A DNA stretch of 18,974 nt from Rhodobacterales bacterium. GTDB lineage: Bacteria > Pseudomonadota > Alphaproteobacteria > Rhodobacterales > Rhodobacteraceae. Positions 7,185 through 14,549 of this stretch are shown piece after piece; positions within the stretch are counted from its first letter, which is position 1, and each line of letters opens with the position of its first letter. The stretch covers positions 1-18,974 of the forward strand of contig JANXPK010000221.1 in assembly GCA_025357355.1 (NCBI GenBank), read 5' to 3'. The notes below the pieces were generated by a model, which was given only the letters and a program-made list of their open reading frames with translations, was not told the origin of the DNA and did not search any database. Made by a program: the position numbers and the translations under genes.

Positions 7185-7817
7185 TCATTCCTTGAAATAC
7201 CGACTGTCCTTGATCTGATCCCAAGCCCAGACCACCTCTTGCAAACGCTCCTCGTCAGAGCGGTCGCCGCCGTTCATGTCGGGGTGCAGATCCTTGACCA
7301 AGCTTTTATACTGCTTGCGAATCTCAGACTTGGTCCATGAATCGCGCGCATCCAGAATCTCCACTGCCTTGCGCTCTTGCGCGGGCAGTTTTCGGGTGGC
7401 GTTGTTGACCGGTTTGCCGGGGCTTTTGGTGGCATTGTCGCCCAAAAGCTGCATAGGGTCATCGACGCCCAGCCGCGCCCAGGCCCGACCATCATCCTTG
7501 CGGCTAAAGGGCTTGGTCTCACGCTCCCACAGCCGGTCTTTTTCCAGCAGCTTCTGGAATTCTTCGTCGCTGGCCGCGCCAAAGAAATTCCACTTCAGGT
7601 TATAGTCGCGCACGTGATCGCGGCAGAACCAGAAGAACTCGTCCAGATGGTCGGGCGATTTCGGGGCACGGTAGGCACCTTTCTCCCGGCAGCCCGGAAA
7701 GTCGCACCCTTTCTGCGAGGTTTCGAATGCCCCCGACATGCCGCGCCGCGTGGTCTTGCGTTTGGCCTTGTCGGCCGTCACGCGCAGATCAAACTCGAAG
7801 GGTGGGCGATTGGTCAT
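7185..7817 (-). CDS. J-domain (DnaJ-like) protein with N-terminal Cys/His motif
   Basis: This 210-residue protein has its J domain at the C-terminus (about 155-208): SEIRKQYKSLVKDLHPDMNGG with the HPD tripeptide at 178-180, which stimulates the ATPase of DnaK-type chaperones. The first part has Cys38, Cys43, Cys65 and His68 (CDFPGC, then FCRDH), spaced as a possible zinc site. It lacks the G/F region and the DnaJ zinc centre, so it is a specialised co-chaperone and not DnaJ itself. ATG at 7817 is chosen for AAAGG about 8 bases upstream; an ATG at 7844 is less likely. It diverges from the bolA-type gene across 70 bp and converges with the glycosyltransferase gene with 20 bp between stops. Confidence 0.88.
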   Translation of the reverse strand: MTNRPPFEFDLRVTADKAKRKTTRRGMSGAFETSQKGCDFPGCREKGAYRAPKSPDHLDEFFWFCRDHVRDYNLKWNFFGAASDEEFQKLLEKDRLWERETKPFSRKDDGRAWARLGVDDPMQLLGDNATKSPGKPVNNATRKLPAQERKAVEILDARDSWTKSEIRKQYKSLVKDLHPDMNGGDRSDEERLQEVVWAWDQIKDSRYFKE

Positions 7818-7887
7818 CAAGTGGCCTTTCCGACTCGGGGCCATGAGTTTAGGCGTTTTGGCGGATTAGAGAAGGGGTTGCGGCAAA

Positions 7888-8139
7888 ATGAAGATAGAAC
7901 AAGAGATTGAAGATCGCTTGACACGCGCATTTTCGCCGACCGAACTGGCCATCGTCAACGAAAGCCACCGCCACGCAGGTCACGCGGGCGACGACGGTTC
8001 TGGCGCCAGCCATTTCGCCATCCGCATCCGCGCCCCGGCCCTCGCCCGGCTTTCCCGTGTCGCGCGTCACCGAGCCGTGCAGGCGGCCCTTGGCGATATC
8101 AACGCCCGGGTTCACGCCATAGCCCTCGATATTGCATGA
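7888..8139 (+). CDS. bolA: BolA family protein
   Basis: This complete 83-residue protein has the BolA signature: AIVNESHRHAGHAG (residues 21-34), then SHFAIRI and SRVARHRAVQAALGD with the invariant His of the RH motif. Members bind monothiol glutaredoxins through a shared [2Fe-2S] cluster and affect iron handling or cell shape. The Gly/Asp-rich loop AGHAGDDGSG is typical of the alphaproteobacterial group. The start ATG is preceded by AGAAGGGG. It shares a 70-bp divergent promoter region with the J-domain gene. Confidence 0.92.
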   Translation: MKIEQEIEDRLTRAFSPTELAIVNESHRHAGHAGDDGSGASHFAIRIRAPALARLSRVARHRAVQAALGDINARVHAIALDIA

Positions 8140-8145
8140 AGCGAC

Positions 8146-8162
8146 GGTCCGAGGGTCGGACC
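8146..8162 (+). terminator. Hairpin downstream of bolA
   Basis: A perfect 7-bp stem, GGTCCGA (8146-8152) and TCGGACC (8156-8162), has a GGG loop and starts 6 bases after the bolA stop codon. No proper T tract follows (TTGGGAAAATT), so termination is probable but not certain. Confidence 0.5.
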
Positions 8163-8165
8163 TTG

Positions 8166-8195
8166 GGAAAATTAACCAGATTTCAATGATCTGGT
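8166..8195 (-). terminator. Intrinsic terminator of glcB
   Basis: Read on the minus strand, ACCAGAT pairs with ATCTGGT (8195-8189 with 8181-8175) across a 7-nt loop and is followed by TAATTTTCC. This lies about 78 bases past the glcB stop. Confidence 0.6.
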
Positions 8196-8272
8196 AACAT
8201 TTGTTCATCCGATCTTAACGCGATTGTGCCCACAGTCTGAGTCGGGGCATGCCCGCCAATTCGGTCACCGTG

Positions 8273-10423
8273 TCAGCGATTGCGCGCCTTCACCTGCAAC
8301 CGCCGTGCATGCAGGATCGGCTCGGTATAGCCTGACGGCTGCACCCGTCCCTTGAACACCAGATCATGGGCCGCAGCAAAGGCGATGCCGTCGAAGTCGG
8401 GCGCCATCGGCCGGTACAGGCGATCGCCCGCGTTCTGCCGGTCCACCAGCACCGCCATCCGCCGCAGCGCCGCCTCGACCTGAGCTGCCGTTACCACCCC
8501 GTGATGCAGCCAGTTCGCGATGTGCTGCGAAGATATCCGGCAGGTCGCCCGATCCTCCATCAGCCCGACATCGTTCACATCCGGCACCTTGGAACAGCCC
8601 ACCCCCTGATCGATCCAGCGCACGACATAGCCCAGGATGCCTTGGGCATTGTTCTCGACCTCACGCAATATCTGCGCCTCGGTCCAGCGTTTGTAGGCGG
8701 CGAGCGGTATCTCCAGCAGTGTCTCGACATAGGCGCGCCGCCCACCAACCGCCAGCCTGCGCTGTACGGCAAAGACGTCGATCTTGTGATAGTGCAACGC
8801 ATGCAGGATCGCGGCGGTGGGCGAGGGCACCCAGGCGCAGTTCGCCCCGGCCTTGGGATGATCGATCTTCTGTTCCAGCATCGCCGCCATCAGATCCGGC
8901 GCCGCCCACATGCCCTTGCCGATCTGCGCCCGCCCCGACAGCCCGCATTCGAGGCCAATATCGACGTTCTGGTTCTCATAAGCCCCGATCCACGACTTGC
9001 GCTTGATGAAATCCTTGCGGCTGAACGGCCCCGCCTCCATCGAGGTGTGAATCTCGTCGCCGGTCCGGTCGAGAAAGCCCGTATTGATGAAGGCGATCCG
9101 GCTTTTCGCGGCCCGGATGCATTCCTTGAGGTTCACGGAGGTGCGCCGCTCTTCATCCATCACCCCCAGCTTCACGGTAAAGCGCGGCAGGCCCAGGACG
9201 TCTTCGACCTTGGCAAAGACCTTATTGGCGAACGCCACCTCTTCCGGCCCGTGCATCTTGGGTTTGACGACATAAACCGAGCCGTGATGTGAATTCCTGA
9301 GGCCCGAAGATTTCTTGAGGTCATGCAGTGCGATCAGCACCGTCACCATCGCATCCATCAGCCCTTCAAAGACCTCGTCGCCGTTGCGGTCCAGAATGGC
9401 CGGGTGGGTCATCAGGTGGCCGACATTGCGCACCCACAGCAGGGCCCGGCCCTTGAGCCAGATCGGTGCGCCATCGGGGTCAATGAATTCGCGGTCGGCA
9501 TTCAGCGCCCGTGTCATGCGCCGCCCGCCCTTGTCGAAATCGGCGGTCAGATCGCCCTGCATGACGCCCAGCCAGTTGGCATAGGCCGTGACCTTGTCTT
9601 CGCCATCGACGCAGGCGACCGAGTCCTCGCAGTCCAGTATCGCTGAGACGGCCGATTCCAGCACGATGTCGGCCAATGCCGCCTGATCGCGGCTGCCGAT
9701 CATATGGGCGCGGTCGAATACCAATTCGACATGCAGCCCGTTGTTGACCAGCAGCACCGACTCCGGTGCCTTGGGGTTGCCGCGATAGCCTGCGAATTTC
9801 GATGGCTCCATGAGCGGCAGGTCGTCGATCAGCAGGGCGCCATTTGAGACATAATAGCGCCGCACGTCGGCATGGCTGGTGCCCGCGATTGGAAACGCCT
9901 CGTCCAGAAACACCCGCGCCCGCGTCACAACCCTGGCGCCACGGCCCCGGTCATAGCCACCGCCTGGCGGGGCCGACCCCATCGCATCGGTGCCGTAGAA
10001 CGCATCGTAGAGCGAGCCCCAGCGGGCGTTGGCCGCATTCAGCACATAGCGCGCGTTGGTGATCGGCACCACCAGTTGCGGGCCGGGAACTGTGGCTATT
10101 TCGGGGTCAACATTGGCGGTATCGATCTGGAAATCGCCGCCCTCCGGCAGCAGATAGCTGATTTTGCGCAGAAACTCGGCATAGGACTCCGGATCAAGTG
10201 CCTCGGTCCGCCGCACCCGGTGCCAGTCATCGATCCAGGATTGCAACTTGTCGCGTTTGTCAAGAAGGGCGCGGTTGCGCGGTCCGAAGTCGTGGACCAG
10301 GTCGGCAAATCCGCTCCAGAACTTTTCGGCCAAAACCCCGGTCCCGGGCAGGGCGCGGGTTTCCAGAAAATCAGCCAGAACCTGATCCACCTGCAAACCG
10401 GCGCGGGCAACGCTTAAAGCCAT
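8273..10423 (-). CDS. glcB: Malate synthase G
   Basis: This 716-residue enzyme condenses glyoxylate and acetyl-CoA to malate and CoA in the cytosol; the E. coli GlcB length is about 723. Key residues are in place: Arg332 in VRNVGHLMTHPAI (E. coli Arg338), Mg2+ ligands Glu424 in MDEERRTS and Asp452 in GFLDRTGDEIHT (E. coli Glu427 and Asp455), and the catalytic base Asp624 in GLMEDRAT (E. coli Asp631). Cys610, equivalent to E. coli Cys617, is also present. ATG at 10423 is preceded by GGAGGAA and is secure. It is monocistronic, with a terminator downstream. It diverges from arsR; an inverted repeat in the shared region (10497-10518) could control either gene. Isocitrate lyase is not in the window, so whether it serves the glyoxylate cycle or glycolate use is open. 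Confidence 0.97.
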   Translation of the reverse strand: MALSVARAGLQVDQVLADFLETRALPGTGVLAEKFWSGFADLVHDFGPRNRALLDKRDKLQSWIDDWHRVRRTEALDPESYAEFLRKISYLLPEGGDFQIDTANVDPEIATVPGPQLVVPITNARYVLNAANARWGSLYDAFYGTDAMGSAPPGGGYDRGRGARVVTRARVFLDEAFPIAGTSHADVRRYYVSNGALLIDDLPLMEPSKFAGYRGNPKAPESVLLVNNGLHVELVFDRAHMIGSRDQAALADIVLESAVSAILDCEDSVACVDGEDKVTAYANWLGVMQGDLTADFDKGGRRMTRALNADREFIDPDGAPIWLKGRALLWVRNVGHLMTHPAILDRNGDEVFEGLMDAMVTVLIALHDLKKSSGLRNSHHGSVYVVKPKMHGPEEVAFANKVFAKVEDVLGLPRFTVKLGVMDEERRTSVNLKECIRAAKSRIAFINTGFLDRTGDEIHTSMEAGPFSRKDFIKRKSWIGAYENQNVDIGLECGLSGRAQIGKGMWAAPDLMAAMLEQKIDHPKAGANCAWVPSPTAAILHALHYHKIDVFAVQRRLAVGGRRAYVETLLEIPLAAYKRWTEAQILREVENNAQGILGYVVRWIDQGVGCSKVPDVNDVGLMEDRATCRISSQHIANWLHHGVVTAAQVEAALRRMAVLVDRQNAGDRLYRPMAPDFDGIAFAAAHDLVFKGRVQPSGYTEPILHARRLQVKARNR

Positions 10424-10496
10424 GAATTCCTCCGAACATGCGTCCCGCAGCCTGAGGATGCGCCCCGGGCCGAGGGCGCTGGCTGCGACCTCGTCT

Positions 10497-10518
10497 ATTG
10501 CATACCGTGATATACAAT
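10497..10518. promoter_or_regulatory. Inverted repeat in the glcB/arsR divergent region
   Basis: ATTGCATA (10497-10504) and TATACAAT (10511-10518) are inverse complements at 7 of 8 positions, with CCGTGA between. It lies 74 bp upstream of glcB and 84 bp upstream of arsR. The TTGTATA/TATACAA half-sites resemble GntR-family operators. The assignment to a particular regulator is a guess. Confidence 0.4.
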
Positions 10519-10601
10519 GCCCGCGCGAGAATACAGACCAATCCCGGCCAAATGAACGGACTGGCCCTTTTCAAGCCCGCGTCATTCTGTTACTTAGCAT
10601 T

Positions 10602-10940
10602 ATGGCTAATCATGACACCAAACTGTCGCTGATTTTCCAGGCCCTGTCGGACCCGACCCGCCGCGCCATGCTGGCGCACTTGAGCCAGGGTGCCGTGCCG
10701 GTGTCGGAACTGGCGCGGCCGACCGGGCTGGCGCTGCCCACCGTGATGCGGCACCTGCAGGTGCTGGAGGATGCGGCCTTGATCTCGACCGAAAAGACCG
10801 GCCGGACGCGCATGTGCTCGGCCCGGCCGGAAACGCTGTCTGCGACGATGGACTGGATGTCCGAGCAGCGTGCCATCTGGGTGGCGCGTACCGACCGTCT
10901 GGAGGCCATGCTGAAGACACTTGGCGAAAAGGACACGTGA
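10602..10940 (+). CDS. ArsR-family winged-helix regulator, non-metal type
   Basis: This 112-residue protein carries the ArsR/SmtB winged helix: ALSDPTRRAML (14-24), SELARPTGLALPTVMRHLQVLEDAALI (35-61, recognition helix at about 46-55) and the wing EKTGRTRMC. The metal-binding ELCVCDL-type cysteines are absent, so it is unlikely to sense As, Cd or Zn in the classic way. This subtype is often encoded directly before AHSA1/SRPBCC genes, as here. ATG at 10602 lacks a Shine-Dalgarno sequence, so translation may be leaderless. A short inverted repeat, TTAGC (10594-10598) and GCTAA (10605-10609), spans the start codon and could be an autoregulatory site. The stop overlaps the next start as TGATG. 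Confidence 0.9.
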   Translation: MANHDTKLSLIFQALSDPTRRAMLAHLSQGAVPVSELARPTGLALPTVMRHLQVLEDAALISTEKTGRTRMCSARPETLSATMDWMSEQRAIWVARTDRLEAMLKTLGEKDT

Positions 10941-11410
10941 TGCAGTTGAACCCCGAAACCGACCTGGAATTGACCCGAACCTTGTCGGTGCCGCCTGCCC
11001 TGGTCTGGCGCTGCTGGACCGAACCGGAGCTGATCTGTCAGTGGTTCTGCCCCAAACCTTGGTCAGTATCGCAGGCCCTGGTCGATCTGCGTGCGGGTGG
11101 GCGGTTCTTTACCATGATGCGCGGGCCGGCAGGCGAGGCCATTCCCAACGACGGCAGCTTTCTTGAGGTGGTCATGGGGCGCAAGCTGGTGTTCACCGAC
11201 CTTTTTCTGGCCGACTTTGCACCCAGCCCAAAGCCCGGTCTGGGCTTTGCCGCTATTCTGACATTCGACGCACAGGGCAGCGGCACGGCGTATCGCGCGG
11301 TTGCCCGCCACCGGTCAGAGCAGGACGCAGAATCGCACCGCGCCATGGGCTTTCACGAAGGCTGGGGGACGGCGGCCACGCAACTGGAAGAACTGGCTAG
11401 GACGTTGTGA
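10940..11410 (+). CDS. AHSA1/SRPBCC domain protein, first copy
   Basis: This 156-residue protein has the activator-of-Hsp90-ATPase-1-like (START/Bet v 1 fold) domain. Signature positions are LELTRTLSVPPALVWRCWTEPELICQWFCPK at the N-terminus (split by strands and helix), DLRAGGRFFTMMRGPAG, and the C-terminal helix GFHEGWGTAATQLEELARTL. The fold encloses a hydrophobic cavity; ligand or reaction is unknown. ATG at 10940 shares its A with the arsR stop, and AAAGGA lies about 7 bases upstream. It is related to the next gene, so the two are probably tandem duplicates under the same ArsR-type regulator. Confidence 0.88.
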   Translation: MQLNPETDLELTRTLSVPPALVWRCWTEPELICQWFCPKPWSVSQALVDLRAGGRFFTMMRGPAGEAIPNDGSFLEVVMGRKLVFTDLFLADFAPSPKPGLGFAAILTFDAQGSGTAYRAVARHRSEQDAESHRAMGFHEGWGTAATQLEELARTL

Positions 11411-11853
11411 TGGAGGACCGCCAGCTGACGTTGACGCGCTTTATCGCGGCGCCGCCGGAAAAGGTCTGGCGCTGCTGGACCGACCCCAGTTTGCTGCCGC
11501 TTTGGTTTGGACCGGACGGATTTTCGTGCAAGACCAAAGAGATCAACCTGACGGTCGGCGGTCAATGGCGCTTTGACATGGTGGCGCCGGACGGAACGGT
11601 CTTTGTCAATCGCCACCGTTTCCAGCGTCAGGATTATGCCAGCCGCCTGGAATTTCTGATGGACGCCGATGACGACACAACGCAGCCCATGATCGTTGAA
11701 GTCACCCTGACCCCCGAAGCCGGTGGCACGCGGTTGACGCAGACCATCACCCTGCCGACGGCGCGGGCCAAGGCAGACGCCTTGGGCTTTGGGGCCGACC
11801 GGCTTGGCCTGCAAACCCTGGGCAAGCTTGCGGCTCTGGCGGTCACGCTCTGA
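11410..11853 (+). CDS. AHSA1/SRPBCC domain protein, second copy
   Basis: This 147-residue paralogue of the preceding protein has the shared signatures TRFIAAPPEKVWRCWTDPS and LLPLWFGPDGF, then NLTVGGQWRFDMVAPDG in place of DLRAGGRFFTMM. VWRCWT is identical in both copies. ATG at 11410 overlaps the previous stop as TGATG; a GTG directly before it (11407) is an alternative start. The tail EGW-type helix of the first copy is replaced by a shorter LGLQTLGKLAALAVTL, so the C-termini have diverged. It is the third gene of the arsR operon and ends 58 bp before pepN. Confidence 0.87.
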   Translation: MEDRQLTLTRFIAAPPEKVWRCWTDPSLLPLWFGPDGFSCKTKEINLTVGGQWRFDMVAPDGTVFVNRHRFQRQDYASRLEFLMDADDDTTQPMIVEVTLTPEAGGTRLTQTITLPTARAKADALGFGADRLGLQTLGKLAALAVTL

Positions 11854-11911
11854 CGCTTTCCTTCTGCGGGCCAGCGGACTATCCCTTTGCGGCAGTGAAC
11901 GGGAGCCTGCC

Positions 11912-14485
11912 ATGAGTGACGCGCTGCAGACGATCTATCTTGCCGACTATCAACCCTTTACCCATATCGTGGAGCAGGTTGATCTGACTTTTCGCATGGC
12001 GCCCGCTGCGACCCGTGTGCTGGCACGCTTGGCCCTGCGCCCCAATCCAGACCGCCCGGGCCGTCACGACCTGCGGCTGGATGGCGAGGGTTTACGTCTG
12101 GTCTCCTGCACCGTGGATGGCAAGGCCGTGCTCGCGTCCCCAGACGACCGCGGATTGACCATCCCGGCGCAAACGCTGCCCTTCGGGTCTTTCACTCTGG
12201 CCACCGAGGTCGAGATTGCTCCGCAAGCGAACACGACGCTTGAGGGTCTTTACATGTCGCGCGGGCTCTATTGCACCCAATGCGAGGCACAGGGCTTTCG
12301 CCACATTACCTTTTACCCCGACCGCCCCGATGTCATGGCGCCGTTTCACGTCCGCATTGAAAGCGACATGCCGGTCCTGTTGTCGAACGGCAACCGGGAA
12401 GGGCAGGGCGTGGGCTGGGCGGAATGGCGCGATCCCTGGCCCAAACCCGCCTATCTTTTCGCCTTGGTCGCGGGCGATCTTGTCGCCCATTCCGCCCCTT
12501 GGACCACGATGTCCGGTCGCAAGATCGGCCTCAACATCTGGGTGCGCCCCGGCGATCAGGACCGTTGCGCCTACGCGATGGACAGCCTGATCCGGGCGAT
12601 GAGATGGGACGAGACCACCTATGGCCGCGAATATGATCTGAATGTGTTCAACATCGTTGCTGTCGATGATTTCAACATGGGGGCGATGGAGAACAAGGGG
12701 CTGAACATCTTCAACTCCAAACTGGTGCTCGCCTCGCCGCAGACCGCCACCGACGATGACTACAACCGGATCGAAGGCGTCATTGCGCATGAGTATTTCC
12801 ACAACTGGACCGGCAACCGTATTACCTGCCGTGACTGGTTTCAGCTGTGCCTGAAAGAGGGGCTGACCGTGTTTCGCGATCAGCAGTTCACCGGCGACAT
12901 GCGGTCGCGCGAGGTCAAGCGGATCGAGGATGTGCTGACCCTGCGCGCCCGGCAGTTCCGCGAGGATGGCGGACCTTTGGCCCATCCGGTGCGGCCCGAA
13001 AGCTTTGTCGAGATCAACAATTTCTACACCGCGACGGTCTACGAAAAGGGCGCCGAAGTTATCGGCATGCTCAAGCGGCTGGTGGGGGATGCGGACTATG
13101 CCCGCGCGCTCGACCTCTACTTCGACCGTCACGATGGTCAGGCGGCAACCATCGAGGATTGGCTGAAGGTGTTCGAGGATACCACCGGCCGTGACCTTAC
13201 CCAGTTCAAACGCTGGTATGCGCAGGCGGGCACGCCGCAGATCACCGTGGCCGAGGTGTGGGAGCCTGCGGAGCAGGGCGGCACTTTCCGGCTGACCCTG
13301 ACCCAGACCAATCCGCCGACGCCCGGCCAGCCTGACAAGGACCCCAAGGTCATCCCGATCGCCGTGGGTCTCTTGAACCCGAACGGCGACGAGATCGTGC
13401 CGACCCGGGTGCTGGAGCTGACCGAGGCCAGCCAGACCTTCGCTTTTGAAAACCTCGCCGCGCGCCCCGTTGCGTCGATCCTGCGCGAGTTTTCGGCCCC
13501 TGTGGTCCTGAAACGCGACGTGCCCGCTGGTGAGCGCGCATTCCTTCTGGCCCATGACACCGACCCGTTCAACCGCTGGGAGGCGGGACGCAGTCTGGCA
13601 AGGGACACCCTGTGCGACATGATCCTGACGGGTGCTGAACCGGCCAAGGAGTTTGTCCAGGCCATCTGGGTCCTGACCCGCGACACCTCGCTCGATCCCG
13701 CGTTCCGCGCGTTGGCCCTGCGCCTGCCCGGAGAGGATGAACTGGCGGCTACCTTGGCAGCCAGCGGCCACATCCCTGATCCAGCGGCCATTCACACTGC
13801 CCGCAAGGCCCTCGGTCTGGCGATGGCCCGTTTCATGTTGCCGCATCTGGCGGGGATGGAGCAAAGCCTGCGCAGCGCGGCGCCCTTTTCGCCTGATGCC
13901 CAGGCGGCCGGGCGGCGGGCGCTGCGGTTGGCCGTGCTGGGGCTGCTGGCCAAGGTCGATGCAGGTGCCGCCGCGACCGCCGCTTTTGCCGGGGCCGATA
14001 ATATGACCGACGAATTGGGCGCGCTTGCCATCCTGCTCGACAACGGGCTGGGTCAGCGCGAGCTTGCGCGTTTCCACGCCAAATGGTCTGGCGACCGCCT
14101 GGTGATGGACAAATGGTTCGGGGTGCAGATTGCGATGTCGGCCCCCGATACGACCGCATCGTTGACCGAGACCCTGACGCGGCATCCACTGTTCGACTGG
14201 AAGAACCCCAACCGTTTCCGCGCGGTGATCGGGGCCCTGGCCGGCAATCACGCCGGTTTCCATCATGCCTCGGGCGCCGGTTACCGGCAGCTCGCCGACT
14301 GGCTGATCCGGCTTGACCCGGTGAACCCGCAGACGGCAGCGCGGATGTCGACGGCATTCGAGACCTGGCGGCGCTACGATGCCAGTCGGCAGACCCAGAT
14401 GCGGGCCGAATTGGAGCGGATCGGCCAGATCCCAAAGTTGTCGCACGATCTGGGCGAGATGGTGGAACGGATACTGGGGGGCTGA
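11912..14485 (+). CDS. pepN: Aminopeptidase N (M1 family)
   Basis: This 857-residue zinc aminopeptidase removes N-terminal residues from peptides in the cytosol; E. coli PepN has about 870. The substrate-binding GAMEN motif is at 257-261. The zinc motif HEYFH is at 293-297 (His293, Glu294, His297), with the third ligand Glu316 in KEGLT. The N-terminal saddle, catalytic domain, beta-sandwich (from about 440) and C-terminal helical domain (from about 540) all appear present, with no break. ATG at 11912 follows GGGAG; a longer frame to 11789 would overlap the preceding gene and is rejected. It could be read through from the arsR operon, since no terminator is seen in the 58-bp gap. gatB follows after 64 bp. 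Confidence 0.96.
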   Translation: MSDALQTIYLADYQPFTHIVEQVDLTFRMAPAATRVLARLALRPNPDRPGRHDLRLDGEGLRLVSCTVDGKAVLASPDDRGLTIPAQTLPFGSFTLATEVEIAPQANTTLEGLYMSRGLYCTQCEAQGFRHITFYPDRPDVMAPFHVRIESDMPVLLSNGNREGQGVGWAEWRDPWPKPAYLFALVAGDLVAHSAPWTTMSGRKIGLNIWVRPGDQDRCAYAMDSLIRAMRWDETTYGREYDLNVFNIVAVDDFNMGAMENKGLNIFNSKLVLASPQTATDDDYNRIEGVIAHEYFHNWTGNRITCRDWFQLCLKEGLTVFRDQQFTGDMRSREVKRIEDVLTLRARQFREDGGPLAHPVRPESFVEINNFYTATVYEKGAEVIGMLKRLVGDADYARALDLYFDRHDGQAATIEDWLKVFEDTTGRDLTQFKRWYAQAGTPQITVAEVWEPAEQGGTFRLTLTQTNPPTPGQPDKDPKVIPIAVGLLNPNGDEIVPTRVLELTEASQTFAFENLAARPVASILREFSAPVVLKRDVPAGERAFLLAHDTDPFNRWEAGRSLARDTLCDMILTGAEPAKEFVQAIWVLTRDTSLDPAFRALALRLPGEDELAATLAASGHIPDPAAIHTARKALGLAMARFMLPHLAGMEQSLRSAAPFSPDAQAAGRRALRLAVLGLLAKVDAGAAATAAFAGADNMTDELGALAILLDNGLGQRELARFHAKWSGDRLVMDKWFGVQIAMSAPDTTASLTETLTRHPLFDWKNPNRFRAVIGALAGNHAGFHHASGAGYRQLADWLIRLDPVNPQTAARMSTAFETWRRYDASRQTQMRAELERIGQIPKLSHDLGEMVERILGG

Positions 14486-14549
14486 CGGGGATGCCCTTGC
14501 CCTGTCTTCTTGCCCCGCCTAAAAGGCCAAAAGAATTGCGGAGGGCGCC

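Noticed and set aside
8366..9292. 308-codon plus-strand frame over glcB
   Set aside because: It lies wholly inside malate synthase in the antisense direction, with no recognisable domain.
12092..14446. 784-codon open frame on the minus strand opposite pepN
   Set aside because: Long antisense frames are common in GC-rich genes. The plus frame has full M1 aminopeptidase motifs, while the antisense product shows no known domain and is rich in Arg, Gly, His and Gln.
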